From the NCBI GenBank assembly GCA_947085405.1, contig CAMTWO010000014.1, forward strand, positions 1 to 64,000: DNA of 64,000 nucleotides, read 5' to 3'. A program made the position numbers and the translations under genes. The DNA comes from JASEGV01 sp947085405. GTDB taxonomy: Bacteria; Bacteroidota; Ignavibacteria; UBA10030; BY39. How positions within the stretch are numbered: the first letter of the stretch is position 1; the number at the start of each line of letters is the position of its first letter. The notes below the pieces were generated by a model. The model was not told the origin of the DNA. It was given only the letters and a program-made list of their open reading frames with translations, and made no database searches. This document shows, piece by piece, positions 33,201-41,549 of the stretch.

Positions 33201-36116
33201 ATGGTCATAAACAACAACAACAATATCAGGTCTAAACCACGGGAACGATTATTTCTATTGGATGGATCGGCACTCGCTTACCGTGCCTACTATTCTTTCA
33301 TCTCACGACCACTGATAACATCAAAAGGCGAACATACTAGTGCAGTTTACGGTTTTGTAAACGCTTTGATGAAAATATTAGACGAGGAAAAACCCGACCA
33401 CATCGCAGTCGTGTTTGATAGACCGGAGCCAACTTTCCGCCATAAAATGTACGAGCCATATAAAGCCACCCGGCAAAAAATGCCCGAAGATATGGCTTCA
33501 CAACTCGCCCGGCTGAGAGAGGTTGTAGAAGCTTTCAATGTTCCGATACTTGAAATGGCTGGTTACGAAGCTGACGATATTATGGGGACACTCGCACACA
33601 AAGCCGAGAAAGAAAGCATTGAAACCTATTTAGTAACAAGTGATAAAGACTTTATGCAGTTAATCTCTCCACTTACAAAAATTTATAGACCTGGCAAAAG
33701 CGGCGACGAGTGGGAAATAATCGACTTTGAACACGTGGAAGAAAAGTTCGGTGTTACTCCCGATAAAGTTGTGGAAGTATTAGGACTGACGGGCGACAAA
33801 TCGGATAACGTCCCCGGCGTACCTGGAATCGGCGAGATGACTGCAATCCCGCTTGTTCGTGAATACGGTACGATTGAAAATATTTTGGAAAACATAGACA
33901 AGATTTCAAAGCCGGCACTTCAACAGAAATTAAGAGAAAATAAAGAAATAGCTCTCCTATCCAAAACACTTGTTACCATCGATACGAATGTACCCATCGA
34001 TGTGGATATTCATCAACTCAAGACTCAACAAAAAGATATCGCTAAACTTACAGAGCTTTTTACTGAATTAGAGTTTAAATATCTCGTCCGTAAACTTTCA
34101 TCAGTAAAATCGGAAACCTTACAAACATTACCAACGGAAGAAATAATAGCAAAAGCTATTACAGATATTACCACAGACCAACATCAATATCATATTATCA
34201 AAACAGATAAGGAGGTGGACGATTTAACACGAAAGTTAAAAGCTTCAAAAATTTTTGTGTTCGATACTGAAACAACAAGCACGAACCCTTTTCGAGCAGA
34301 GTTAGTCGGCTTATCATTTTCTCTGAAACCAAGAGAAGCATTCTACATCCCAATAAAAAACGAAAATATTGAAAAGGACGATGCCATTTTAGATGATACT
34401 GTTTTTCAAAAATCTCTTTTCGATGATCATTCAATAGAAAATCCAAAATCCCCGCCTGAACGACCGGTCGGGCGGGCGGGCGAAATCCGAAATCCGAAAT
34501 CTAATCTCAGCGGTTTTGATTGTTCCAAAATCCTAAACCTACTTTCTCCGATTTTTACAAATGAATCAATTTCTAAATGCGGGCAGAATATTAAGTATGA
34601 TCTGATTGTGCTTAAACAGAATGGACTTGAAACTGCGGGAACTTGTTTTGATACAATGATCGCAAACTACATTCTTCGCCCGGACGGCAGACACAATTTA
34701 GATTCTTTAGCATTAGAACATTTGAATTATAAAACTATTACGTTCGAAGAATTAGTCGGAAAAGAAACTGACATCAGCCGCATCCCTATCGAGAGGGTTG
34801 CTGAGTATTCCGCAGAAGATGCAGATATTACATTCCGGCTTTATGAAATCTTAGGCAAGAAACTTCGAGATGATAACTTATTAAAAATTTCGAACGATAT
34901 TGAATTCCCATTAATCGAAGTTCTTACCGATATGGAATTCGCAGGTGTGAAATTGGATACTTCATTTCTGAAATTACTCTCAAAAGAACTTGAGAAAATA
35001 TTAGATAATACTATCGATGATATTTATAATCTTGCAGGAAAGAAATTCAATATTAATTCCACGCAGCAGCTCGGAATAATTTTGTTCGAAGATTTAAAAC
35101 TTCCTACTGGTCGAAAAACCAAAACTGGTTTTTCAACCGACGTTGGTGTTTTAGAAAGTCTCAAACATCAACATCCAATAGTCGATAAATTGTTAGAATA
35201 CCGAACAATATCGAAAATTAAATCGACTTATGTAGATGCTTTGCCAGTATTGATAAATCGGAAATCGGGGCGGCTACACACATCATTCAATCAAACAATC
35301 ACTACCACAGGGCGCTTATCGAGTAGCAATCCGAATCTGCAAAATATTCCAATTCGCAGCGAGTTAGGGCGCGAAATTCGCAAAGCTTTCATCCCCCAAG
35401 ACGATGAATGGGCAATTTTATCGGCCGACTACTCGCAAATAGAGTTACGAATAATGGCACACATCTCGAACGATCCCGGATTAACTGAAGCTTTCAATGC
35501 GGGGGAAGATATTCACGCATCGACGGCTGCAAAAATTTTTGGCTATGAATTAAACGATTTTATATTGTTACCGAGTGAGACAAGACAAGAGATGCGGCGA
35601 AAAGCAAAAGAGGTGAATTTCGGAATTATGTACGGACTCGGCTATTTCGGATTAGCGAACAGGTTGGATATTTCGAAAGAGGAAGCACGTGCTATTATTG
35701 CAAAATATCACGAACGTTTCCCGAATGTAAAACTTTATATGGAAGAAACTATTAAGAAAGCCAAACGAGATGGTTATGTTGAAACCCTAATGGGCAGGCG
35801 CCGTTATCTGCCCGACATAAAAAGCCGCAATCAAAATATCAGGAGCAACGCTGAGCGGCAGGCGATTAATATGCCTATTCAGGGAACTGCGGCGGATATG
35901 ATTAAGTTAGCAATGATTAGAATCCATCGGAGAATTTCAAACAAACAAATCAGGATGTTGCTTCAAGTCCACGATGAACTTGTTTTCGAAGTGCAGAATA
36001 GTTTTATGGAGGATGCTAAAATATTAATCGTAGAAGAAATGAAAAACGCACTCCCACTGAATGTTCCATTGGAAATTGAAGTGGGATTTGGGAAGAACTG
36101 GTTCGATGCACACTAA
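33201..36116 (+). CDS. polA: DNA polymerase I
   Basis: The protein has 971 residues from the ATG at 33201. The frame is open to 33051 but the extra 50 residues are unlike PolA. The 5'-3' exonuclease domain starts LFLLDGSALAYRAYYSF. The 3'-5' exonuclease has intact motifs FDTETT, NIKYDLIVLKQNG and YSAEDADITFRL, so proofreading is likely. Polymerase motifs A (DYSQIELRIMAHIS), B (RRKAKEVNFGIMYGLGYFG) and C (QVHDELVFEV) are present. An unusual low-complexity insert, PKSPPERPVGRAGEIRNPKS, lies in the proofreading domain at about residue 415 and derives from a genomic repeat. The stop overlaps the convergent gene. Confidence 0.97.
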   Translation: MVINNNNNIRSKPRERLFLLDGSALAYRAYYSFISRPLITSKGEHTSAVYGFVNALMKILDEEKPDHIAVVFDRPEPTFRHKMYEPYKATRQKMPEDMASQLARLREVVEAFNVPILEMAGYEADDIMGTLAHKAEKESIETYLVTSDKDFMQLISPLTKIYRPGKSGDEWEIIDFEHVEEKFGVTPDKVVEVLGLTGDKSDNVPGVPGIGEMTAIPLVREYGTIENILENIDKISKPALQQKLRENKEIALLSKTLVTIDTNVPIDVDIHQLKTQQKDIAKLTELFTELEFKYLVRKLSSVKSETLQTLPTEEIIAKAITDITTDQHQYHIIKTDKEVDDLTRKLKASKIFVFDTETTSTNPFRAELVGLSFSLKPREAFYIPIKNENIEKDDAILDDTVFQKSLFDDHSIENPKSPPERPVGRAGEIRNPKSNLSGFDCSKILNLLSPIFTNESISKCGQNIKYDLIVLKQNGLETAGTCFDTMIANYILRPDGRHNLDSLALEHLNYKTITFEELVGKETDISRIPIERVAEYSAEDADITFRLYEILGKKLRDDNLLKISNDIEFPLIEVLTDMEFAGVKLDTSFLKLLSKELEKILDNTIDDIYNLAGKKFNINSTQQLGIILFEDLKLPTGRKTKTGFSTDVGVLESLKHQHPIVDKLLEYRTISKIKSTYVDALPVLINRKSGRLHTSFNQTITTTGRLSSSNPNLQNIPIRSELGREIRKAFIPQDDEWAILSADYSQIELRIMAHISNDPGLTEAFNAGEDIHASTAAKIFGYELNDFILLPSETRQEMRRKAKEVNFGIMYGLGYFGLANRLDISKEEARAIIAKYHERFPNVKLYMEETIKKAKRDGYVETLMGRRRYLPDIKSRNQNIRSNAERQAINMPIQGTAADMIKLAMIRIHRRISNKQIRMLLQVHDELVFEVQNSFMEDAKILIVEEMKNALPLNVPLEIEVGFGKNWFDAH
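34438..34502 (+). repeat. Repeat element inserted in frame within polA
   Basis: The stretch has a GC-rich core (CCCCGCCTG, then GACCGGTCGGGCGGGCGGGC) flanked by AAATCC and three tandem copies of GAAATCC. The same parts (ATCCGAA-type strings with a CCGCC/GGCGG hairpin) occur in intergenic regions at about 49820-49870 and 51480-51620. Here they add about 22 codons without breaking the frame. Confidence 0.6.
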
Positions 36117-36628
36117 CTATTTAATTGCTTCTGTCTGCGTTTAAAAATTAATCCAGCACCTAATATTATTAGAATTACGGGCCAATAATTTTTAATGTAA
36201 TACACAACATCCCACCTATTTAGATATCCGATTTCTGCAAGAATTAATAAACCGCCTATTACAAAAAATATTATTGATAAAAGGAATGAACTAAATTCCC
36301 TGATATTATTCACAAACATCATTAGAAAAGCGAAACCGAATATTATAAATACCGCGGGTAAAAATATCCGATGCGGCATTTCGATTAAGTTAAATGAATG
36401 AATAATAAAAGAAATTCCAGCCAAGAACAGTGCAGTTCCCCAAAATATTTTACCGTTGCTGTTAGTTGCGAAACCCCGTATAGTTATAATAAATCCCCAT
36501 AACGCAAGGGCTATCCAAATTATTTGAAAAAATCGGATGTTGATTAAACCGATTTGATGTATCAGCAAAGCGGTTCCCAAAAGTATAAGAATTATTCCAT
36601 TCCAAGGATATTTTTTTTGATGTTCCAT
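36113..36628 (-). CDS. Multi-pass membrane protein, LiaF/LiaI-like (DUF5668-type)
   Basis: The protein has 171 residues with five or six hydrophobic segments, including GIILILLGTALLIHQIGLI, GTALFLAGISFIIHSFNLI and YWPVILIILGAGLIF. The repeated G(x)ALxLxG...xxL pattern is typical of the LiaF-type membrane domain that often accompanies PspC proteins in envelope stress modules. Such a gene is directly upstream here (53 bp away). The stop codons of this gene and polA overlap, so the two are convergent. Confidence 0.7.
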   Translation of the reverse strand: MEHQKKYPWNGIILILLGTALLIHQIGLINIRFFQIIWIALALWGFIITIRGFATNSNGKIFWGTALFLAGISFIIHSFNLIEMPHRIFLPAVFIIFGFAFLMMFVNNIREFSSFLLSIIFFVIGGLLILAEIGYLNRWDVVYYIKNYWPVILIILGAGLIFKRRQKQLNS

Positions 36629-36681
36629 AAAGTTTTCCTTCAGTTTCCGTCATCCGTCAACTGACGGAGACGAATAACGGA

Positions 36682-37362
36682 TTATTTTTTTTCCTGAGGC
36701 ATTGCGATTGCAAGAACAACATACAATAAAATACCTAATCCAAATGAGCTTAGAGTTAATAACACAAATATGAGTCGAACGATTGTAGGATCGATATCGA
36801 GGTATTCAGCTAATCCGCCACAAACGCCCGCAATCTTTTTATTTTCTATTGAACGTCGAAGAATTTTTGAAGCAGGACGGGGTGTTTCTTGCTGCGACTC
36901 GATTACAGGTTCAGTTGAGGGTTGAGTTAAAGGTTTTTTCGGAGTTCTGAAATAATTCAAGACTAACATTACGCCGATAATAATTATTATCACTGAAACA
37001 ATTGCTTTCCAAGAAAAAATATCCCAAAATTCAAACCAGTGGAAAAATGGTAACAACTCCATATTTGAAAGCAACAACAAAGCTCCAATAAAGATCAGGA
37101 TAATCCCCCAAAATTGTGCGGAACTTTTTTTGACCGTACCAACTCCAGTATGGTTGGGATTTAGCGGCATCATTATCCAGGCTACTATGTAAATAATTAT
37201 TCCCGACCCACCAACAAACAATAAAATTAATAAGAGTAAACGAATAATGAGCGGGTCAACGTCTAAATATTCTCCTACACCGCCGCAAACGCCTGCTATC
37301 CAACGGTTTTGCATCGACCGATGCAAACGCTTTAATTCTTTCGTACCATTTTCCATAATCAA
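36682..37362 (-). CDS. Double PspC-domain membrane protein
   Basis: The protein has 226 residues. There are two PspC domains, one at each end: RWIAGVCGGVGEYLDVDPLI (about 20-65) and KKIAGVCGGLAEYLDIDPTI (about 172-222), each followed by membrane segments. Between them are two further helices and a P/T/E-rich linker. In other bacteria PspC senses or transmits membrane stress. The repetition suggests an internal duplication. It is probably cotranscribed with the LiaF-like gene. Confidence 0.88.
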   Translation of the reverse strand: MIMENGTKELKRLHRSMQNRWIAGVCGGVGEYLDVDPLIIRLLLLILLFVGGSGIIIYIVAWIMMPLNPNHTGVGTVKKSSAQFWGIILIFIGALLLLSNMELLPFFHWFEFWDIFSWKAIVSVIIIIIGVMLVLNYFRTPKKPLTQPSTEPVIESQQETPRPASKILRRSIENKKIAGVCGGLAEYLDIDPTIVRLIFVLLTLSSFGLGILLYVVLAIAMPQEKK

Positions 37363-37413
37363 TCCTTGATAATTATTTCTTCAAAACCTACGCAGCATTA
37401 GTTTTATTGTTTC

Positions 37414-37450
37414 AAAAAAAAGCCACAACTTAAAAACTAAGTTATGGCTT
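37414..37450 (-). terminator. Terminator of the frr transcript
   Basis: On the minus strand AGCCATAACTT and AAGTTGTGGCT pair (one mismatch) around AGTTTTT, followed by TTTTTTTT. It lies 25 bp after the frr stop. Confidence 0.85.
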
Positions 37451-37474
37451 GATAATTAGCATATAGAGTTTAAT

Positions 37475-38032
37475 TTAAACTTCCATAATTTCTTTTTCTT
37501 TGTGTGTAACGAGTGAATCAATTTCTTTGATATGTTTATCGATGAGTTTTTGAACATCTTCTTCGCCCCTTTTTCTTTCATCTTCAGAAAAATGTTCTTC
37601 CTTTTCTGATTTTTTCAGATGTTCAATAGCATCGCGACGGACGTTTCGGAGGGATATTTTTCCATCTTCAGCAAATTTTTTGATTAATTTTACAAGCTCT
37701 TTACGACGTTCTTCGTTTAACGGCGGAACAGGCAAGCGAATTACAGTTCCATCGTTCGCAGGATTCAACCCAATATTTGCTGCGAGAATTGCTTTCTCGA
37801 TTGGACCAATCATCCCTTTGTCCCACGGAGTTACAGTAATCATTCGGATATCCGGAGTACCAACAGTACCAACTTGATTAAGAGGCATTATGGAACCATA
37901 ATAATCTACTTTGATTCCGTCGAGCAGAGTTGTAGTAGCTTTGCCGGAACGGATTTTTATAAATTCCTGCCTTACTACCTCAACGGCTTTTTTCATTTTG
38001 TTTTCGGTTTCACGTAAAATATCTTTAACCAT
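37475..38032 (-). CDS. frr: Ribosome recycling factor
   Basis: The protein has 185 residues, the standard length. It has KAVEVVRQEFIKIRSGKATT, then LLDGIKVDYYGSIMPLNQVG, and the PLNEERRKELVKLIKKFAED block followed by RNVRRDA. It splits post-termination ribosomes together with EF-G. It is the last gene of the translation operon. GGAG precedes the start. Confidence 0.97.
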   Translation of the reverse strand: MVKDILRETENKMKKAVEVVRQEFIKIRSGKATTTLLDGIKVDYYGSIMPLNQVGTVGTPDIRMITVTPWDKGMIGPIEKAILAANIGLNPANDGTVIRLPVPPLNEERRKELVKLIKKFAEDGKISLRNVRRDAIEHLKKSEKEEHFSEDERKRGEEDVQKLIDKHIKEIDSLVTHKEKEIMEV

Positions 38033-38061
38033 TTTTACTCCAAAATTTGTTAGACAATATT

Positions 38062-38799
38062 TTATATAGATTCAATTTTAACATTCTGAACCAGAGTGCC
38101 GATATTTTCACCCGTTAAAAGTTTTTGCAAGTTTCCGGGGGTATTCATATCAAAAACTATTATCGGAAGTTTATTTTCACGACAAAGCGTTATCGCCGTT
38201 AAATCCATAACTTTCAAGTCTTTATTTAAAATATCTAAATATGAAATATTTTGAAATTTAATTGCGTTCGGATTTAATTCAGGGTCTGAATCATAAACAC
38301 CCTGAACGCGCGTTCCTTTCAATATTACATCGGCTTGTATTTCGATTGCTCGTAAAGCTGCGGCAGTATCGGTCGTGAAATATGGGTTACCTGTGCCGGC
38401 GCCAAAGATCACAACTCTTCCCTTTTCAAGATGCCTGATTGCCCGCCTGCGGATGAATGATTCGGCGATTTGCTCCATCTTAATGGCGCTTAGTAATCGT
38501 GTATAAATTCCTATGTGTTCGAGAGCGCTTTGCAATGCTAACGAATTTATAATAGTAGCTAACATGCCCATCTGATCGCCGGTTACTTTATCGATACCAT
38601 CCGATGAGTTCCCGACACCGCGATAGATATTACCACCGCCGATGACTATACCTATTTCAACACCTAAATCCCTAACACTTTTAATTTCTTCTGCATACCG
38701 TCGTAAAACATCGGCATCAATTCCAAATTCTTTTTTTCCCATCAACGATTCGCCGCTCAACTTTAAAAGAATGCGTTTGTATTTCATTATTTCTTTCAT
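38062..38799 (-). CDS. pyrH: UMP kinase
   Basis: The protein has 245 residues. The amino-acid-kinase fold shows RILLKLSGESLMG, GIVIGGGNIYRG, FGAGTGNPYFTTDTAAALRA and DLTAITLCRENKLPIIVFD, as in PyrH hexamers. It phosphorylates UMP to UDP. Two ATGs four codons apart (38799 and 38787) are possible starts, and neither has a strong ribosome site. A terminator separates it from tsf. Confidence 0.96.
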   Translation of the reverse strand: MKEIMKYKRILLKLSGESLMGKKEFGIDADVLRRYAEEIKSVRDLGVEIGIVIGGGNIYRGVGNSSDGIDKVTGDQMGMLATIINSLALQSALEHIGIYTRLLSAIKMEQIAESFIRRRAIRHLEKGRVVIFGAGTGNPYFTTDTAAALRAIEIQADVILKGTRVQGVYDSDPELNPNAIKFQNISYLDILNKDLKVMDLTAITLCRENKLPIIVFDMNTPGNLQKLLTGENIGTLVQNVKIESI

Positions 38800-38823
38800 T
38801 GATTGTATATATAATTAAAAGTT

Positions 38824-38852
38824 AAAAAAAATCCGCTTGTTAGCGGATTTTT
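38824..38852 (-). terminator. Rho-independent terminator between tsf and pyrH
   Basis: Arms AAAAATCCGC and GCGGATTTTT enclose TTGTTA, with a U-run on the minus-strand transcript. It would uncouple pyrH-frr from the ribosomal protein genes, or attenuate them. Confidence 0.85.
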
Positions 38853-38859
38853 AAGTTTA

Positions 38860-39705
38860 TTATTTTTCTTCACCAAGTTGAAATCTCTCGAAAGACTTTA
38901 TCGTCAAACCGGAACTACTTTCTGTCAGAACATCTTTAATAGTTTTGCTTGAGTCTTTAATAAACACTTGTTCGGACAAGCAAACATCCTGATAATATTT
39001 TTCTAACTTTCCGTTGGCAATCCGTTCAATTATTTGATCGGCTTTACCTTCGTTGCGTGCCTGAGTGCGGTATATCTCGAGTTCACGTTGAATAACATCG
39101 TGCGATACCTGATCACGCGAAATATACAACGGGTTCATCGCGGCAATTTGCATCGCGATATCGCGTCCGATTTGGAGCACATTGCCAGTGTTACTCGATA
39201 ATTCAATAAGAACTCCGATTTTATTTCCCATGTGCGTATAAGATGCAATAAAACCGTTTTCTGTTTGATGCATTTTGTAGCGCCGAATTTCAATACGTTC
39301 ACCAATTTTAGCCATCATATCGTTTAAATGTTGGGAGATAGCTTTTCCCGAATCGTCGGTTGCTTCTAAAAGTAGTTCGAGAGACGCGGGCTTTTTAGAT
39401 GAAATAATATTTGTAGCTAATTCTGAGAAGTTTACAAAATCGGTACCTCGTGCAACAAAATCGGTTTCACAATTTATTTCTACAATAATTCCGAAATCGT
39501 TTTTTTCACTAACGCGTGTTACAATCGTTCCTTCTTTGGCAGCTTTATCGGCGCGCTTTTGTGCTGTGGCTGCACCTTTTTTTCTGAGATATTCAATAGC
39601 TTTATCTAAATCGCCGGCAGTTTCTTCGAGAGCCTTTTTACAATCCATCATTCCGGCTCCGGTTTTATCTCTTAATAATTTAACAAGTTCACTGGTTATT
39701 GCCAT
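38860..39705 (-). CDS. tsf: Translation elongation factor Ts
   Basis: The protein has 281 residues. The N-terminal UBA-like part has LVKLLRDKTGAGMMDCKKAL and LDKAIEYLRKKGAATAQKRA. The core has VEINCETDFVARG. It is the nucleotide exchange factor of EF-Tu. It starts 6 bp after rpsB with AAGGA upstream. Confidence 0.97.
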   Translation of the reverse strand: MAITSELVKLLRDKTGAGMMDCKKALEETAGDLDKAIEYLRKKGAATAQKRADKAAKEGTIVTRVSEKNDFGIIVEINCETDFVARGTDFVNFSELATNIISSKKPASLELLLEATDDSGKAISQHLNDMMAKIGERIEIRRYKMHQTENGFIASYTHMGNKIGVLIELSSNTGNVLQIGRDIAMQIAAMNPLYISRDQVSHDVIQRELEIYRTQARNEGKADQIIERIANGKLEKYYQDVCLSEQVFIKDSSKTIKDVLTESSSGLTIKSFERFQLGEEK

Positions 39706-39711
39706 TATCTT

Positions 39712-40446
39712 TTATCCTTCTTTTCCTGTTGCGATTGTGTCGGCGCCTTCATACTGTGCGGATATCATTTCTTTCCCTTCATTAACAGCATCAGCCATAA
39801 CTTTTGTAATTAATTGAACCGATTTAATTGCATCGTCATTTGCTGGAATCGGATAATCAATCAGAGTTGGATCGACGTTGGTATCGACTATTGCAAAAAC
39901 TGGAATGCGCAAACGTTTCGCTTCAGCAATTGCGATAGCTTCTTTTTTAATATCGACAACAAAAAGAGCTCCCGGTAAGCGTGACATATTTGCAACACCA
40001 GAAAGAACTTTTTGTAATTTCTCTTTTTCGCGGTCGATGAATAAAATTTCTTTCTTAGTAATTTTATCGAACGTACCGTCTGTTTCCATTTTTTCAATAT
40101 TATTGAGGCGTTTTACACTTTTGCGGATGGTAGTAAAATTAGTTAACATGCCGCCGAGCCATCTTTCTGAAGCATGAAACTGTCCGCATCTGTCGGCTTC
40201 TTCACGAATCACACTTTTGGCTTGTTTTTTTGTTCCGACAAACAAAACGCGTTTGCCTTCGGAAACTAATTTCGCGAGCGCATTGCCCGCTTGCTCAATT
40301 AATTGTTGAGATTTTTTAAGATCGATTATATGAATCCCGTTCCGTTCCATAAAAATGAAAGGCTTCATTTTGGGATTCCATCGGTGGGTTAAGTGCCCGA
40401 AATGGGCTCCTGCATTAAGCAGGTCAGTTAATTCTACACGAGGCAT
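39712..40446 (-). CDS. rpsB: 30S ribosomal protein S2
   Basis: The protein has 244 residues from the ATG at 40446, which has AAGGAG about ten bases upstream. A longer frame to 40515 would run into a hairpin in the leader and adds a non-conserved tail. Hallmarks are LLNAGAHFGHLTHRWNPKM, FMERNGIHIIDL, RWLGGMLTNFTTIRKS and FAIVDTNVDPTLIDYPIPAND. Confidence 0.97.
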   Translation of the reverse strand: MPRVELTDLLNAGAHFGHLTHRWNPKMKPFIFMERNGIHIIDLKKSQQLIEQAGNALAKLVSEGKRVLFVGTKKQAKSVIREEADRCGQFHASERWLGGMLTNFTTIRKSVKRLNNIEKMETDGTFDKITKKEILFIDREKEKLQKVLSGVANMSRLPGALFVVDIKKEAIAIAEAKRLRIPVFAIVDTNVDPTLIDYPIPANDDAIKSVQLITKVMADAVNEGKEMISAQYEGADTIATGKEG

Positions 40447-40494
40447 AAAATTATTACTCCTTTTTATTTTTGTTATACTTCTACCGGCTTCAAC

Positions 40495-40540
40495 TTTTTC
40501 AGAGATTCCGCTCATTTCGGGCGGGACACACTCTGAAAAA
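40495..40540 (-). promoter_or_regulatory. Long hairpin in the rpsB leader
   Basis: Perfect 10-bp arms TTTTTCAGAG (40495-40504) and CTCTGAAAAA (40531-40540) enclose 26 bases that contain CCCGCCCGAAATGAGCGG. There is no U-run afterwards, so it is not an ordinary terminator. It lies about 50 bases before the rpsB start and may be a processing or autoregulatory structure. Confidence 0.45.
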
Positions 40541-40566
40541 TCCGACGGTATGCTTGATTTAAAAAA

Positions 40567-40953
40567 TTAACGTTTCGAGAACTGGAAGCGCTTGCGTGCT
40601 TTTTTCTGTCCATACTTTTTACGTTCCACCATACGGGGATCGCGCGAAAGCAGTCCTGCAGTCCTGAGCGGTATCCTGTTTTCTTCATTCAATTCGAGTA
40701 ACGCACGAGCTACGCTTAGTTTTAATGCACCCGCTTGTCCACTCACACCGCCACCATGTACGGTTGCGCTGATATCGTATTTCCCGGCGCTCTCAGTTAC
40801 TTCGAATGGCAACAAAATATCGCGACGATGAGTATCGACAGGAAAAAATTTTTCCATTGGCTTCTTGTTTACTAAAAATTCGCCTGTGCCAGATTTTAGT
40901 ATAACCCGTGCAACTGCGTTTTTTCTTCTTCCTACTGTTATGATGTTTTGCAT
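40567..40953 (-). CDS. rpsI: 30S ribosomal protein S9
   Basis: The protein has 128 residues from the ATG at 40953, with AAGGA seven bases upstream. A longer frame would overlap rplM. Hallmarks are VGRRKNAVARVILKSGTG, HGGGVSGQAGALKLSVARAL and the C-terminal RKKYGQKKARKRFQFSKR, with Lys/Arg-Phe-Ser-Lys-Arg at the end as in other S9 proteins. Confidence 0.97.
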   Translation of the reverse strand: MQNIITVGRRKNAVARVILKSGTGEFLVNKKPMEKFFPVDTHRRDILLPFEVTESAGKYDISATVHGGGVSGQAGALKLSVARALLELNEENRIPLRTAGLLSRDPRMVERKKYGQKKARKRFQFSKR

Positions 40954-40963
40954 CTGCAATTCC

Positions 40964-41407
40964 TTATATATCCAATTTTTCTGGTGTTTGTGCTGAGTGA
41001 GGATGATTGGGTCCCGCATACACTTTTAGTTTTGAAGCTACTCTTTTACCTAACCTGTTATGGGGAATCATTCCCTTAACAGCATGATAAATTACTTTTT
41101 CAGGTTTAGTCTTCATCATATCTTTGAAATCTTCAAAAACTGCACCGCCCGGATATCCGGTATAATGAAAATACTTTTTTAATTCCGGTCGTCGACCAGT
41201 TAATTTAATTTTATCGGCATTCACCACGATTACAAAATCGCCGACATCTGAATTGGGTGTGAAAGTAGGCCGGTGTTTCCCACGCAAGATATGGGCAACC
41301 TTACTTGCCAACCGTCCTAATGTTTTTCCGTCTGCATCCACTAGGAACCATTTTTTGTCCACTTCTTCATTTGTGAAGAAATGTGTTAATTTTTCATTTA
41401 GTGCCAC
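40964..41407 (-). CDS. rplM: 50S ribosomal protein L13
   Basis: The protein has 147 residues. The start is GTG (41407) with GGAG nine bases upstream. Hallmarks are WFLVDADGKTLGRLASKVAH, LRGKHRPTFTPNSDVGDFV and VKGMIPHNRLGKRVASKLKV, followed by YAGPNHPHSAQ. It leads the rplM-rpsI-rpsB-tsf run. A 10-bp gap separates it from rpsI. Confidence 0.97.
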   Translation of the reverse strand: MALNEKLTHFFTNEEVDKKWFLVDADGKTLGRLASKVAHILRGKHRPTFTPNSDVGDFVIVVNADKIKLTGRRPELKKYFHYTGYPGGAVFEDFKDMMKTKPEKVIYHAVKGMIPHNRLGKRVASKLKVYAGPNHPHSAQTPEKLDI

Positions 41408-41462
41408 TATAAAATCTCCATATTATGTGCTGATTTAAGCATTATTGATTTAAAAGCTATCA

Positions 41463-41491
41463 AATTTACCAAATATTTCGGTAATAGTCAA
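41463..41491 (-). promoter_or_regulatory. Promoter of the rplM operon
   Basis: On the minus strand TTGACT (41486-41491) and TAAATT (41463-41468) are 17 bases apart, about 56 bases upstream of the GTG start. An imperfect palindrome, TACCGAAATATTTGGTA, occupies the spacer. Confidence 0.55.
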
Positions 41492-41549
41492 TACATTTGG
41501 AAAATAATATCACTTGATAATGATTTTATTATTATATAAATTGCCATCG

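Noticed and set aside
40447..40515. Longer rpsB start
   Set aside because: It would overlap the leader hairpin, adds a non-conserved tail, and the ATG at 40446 has AAGGAG.
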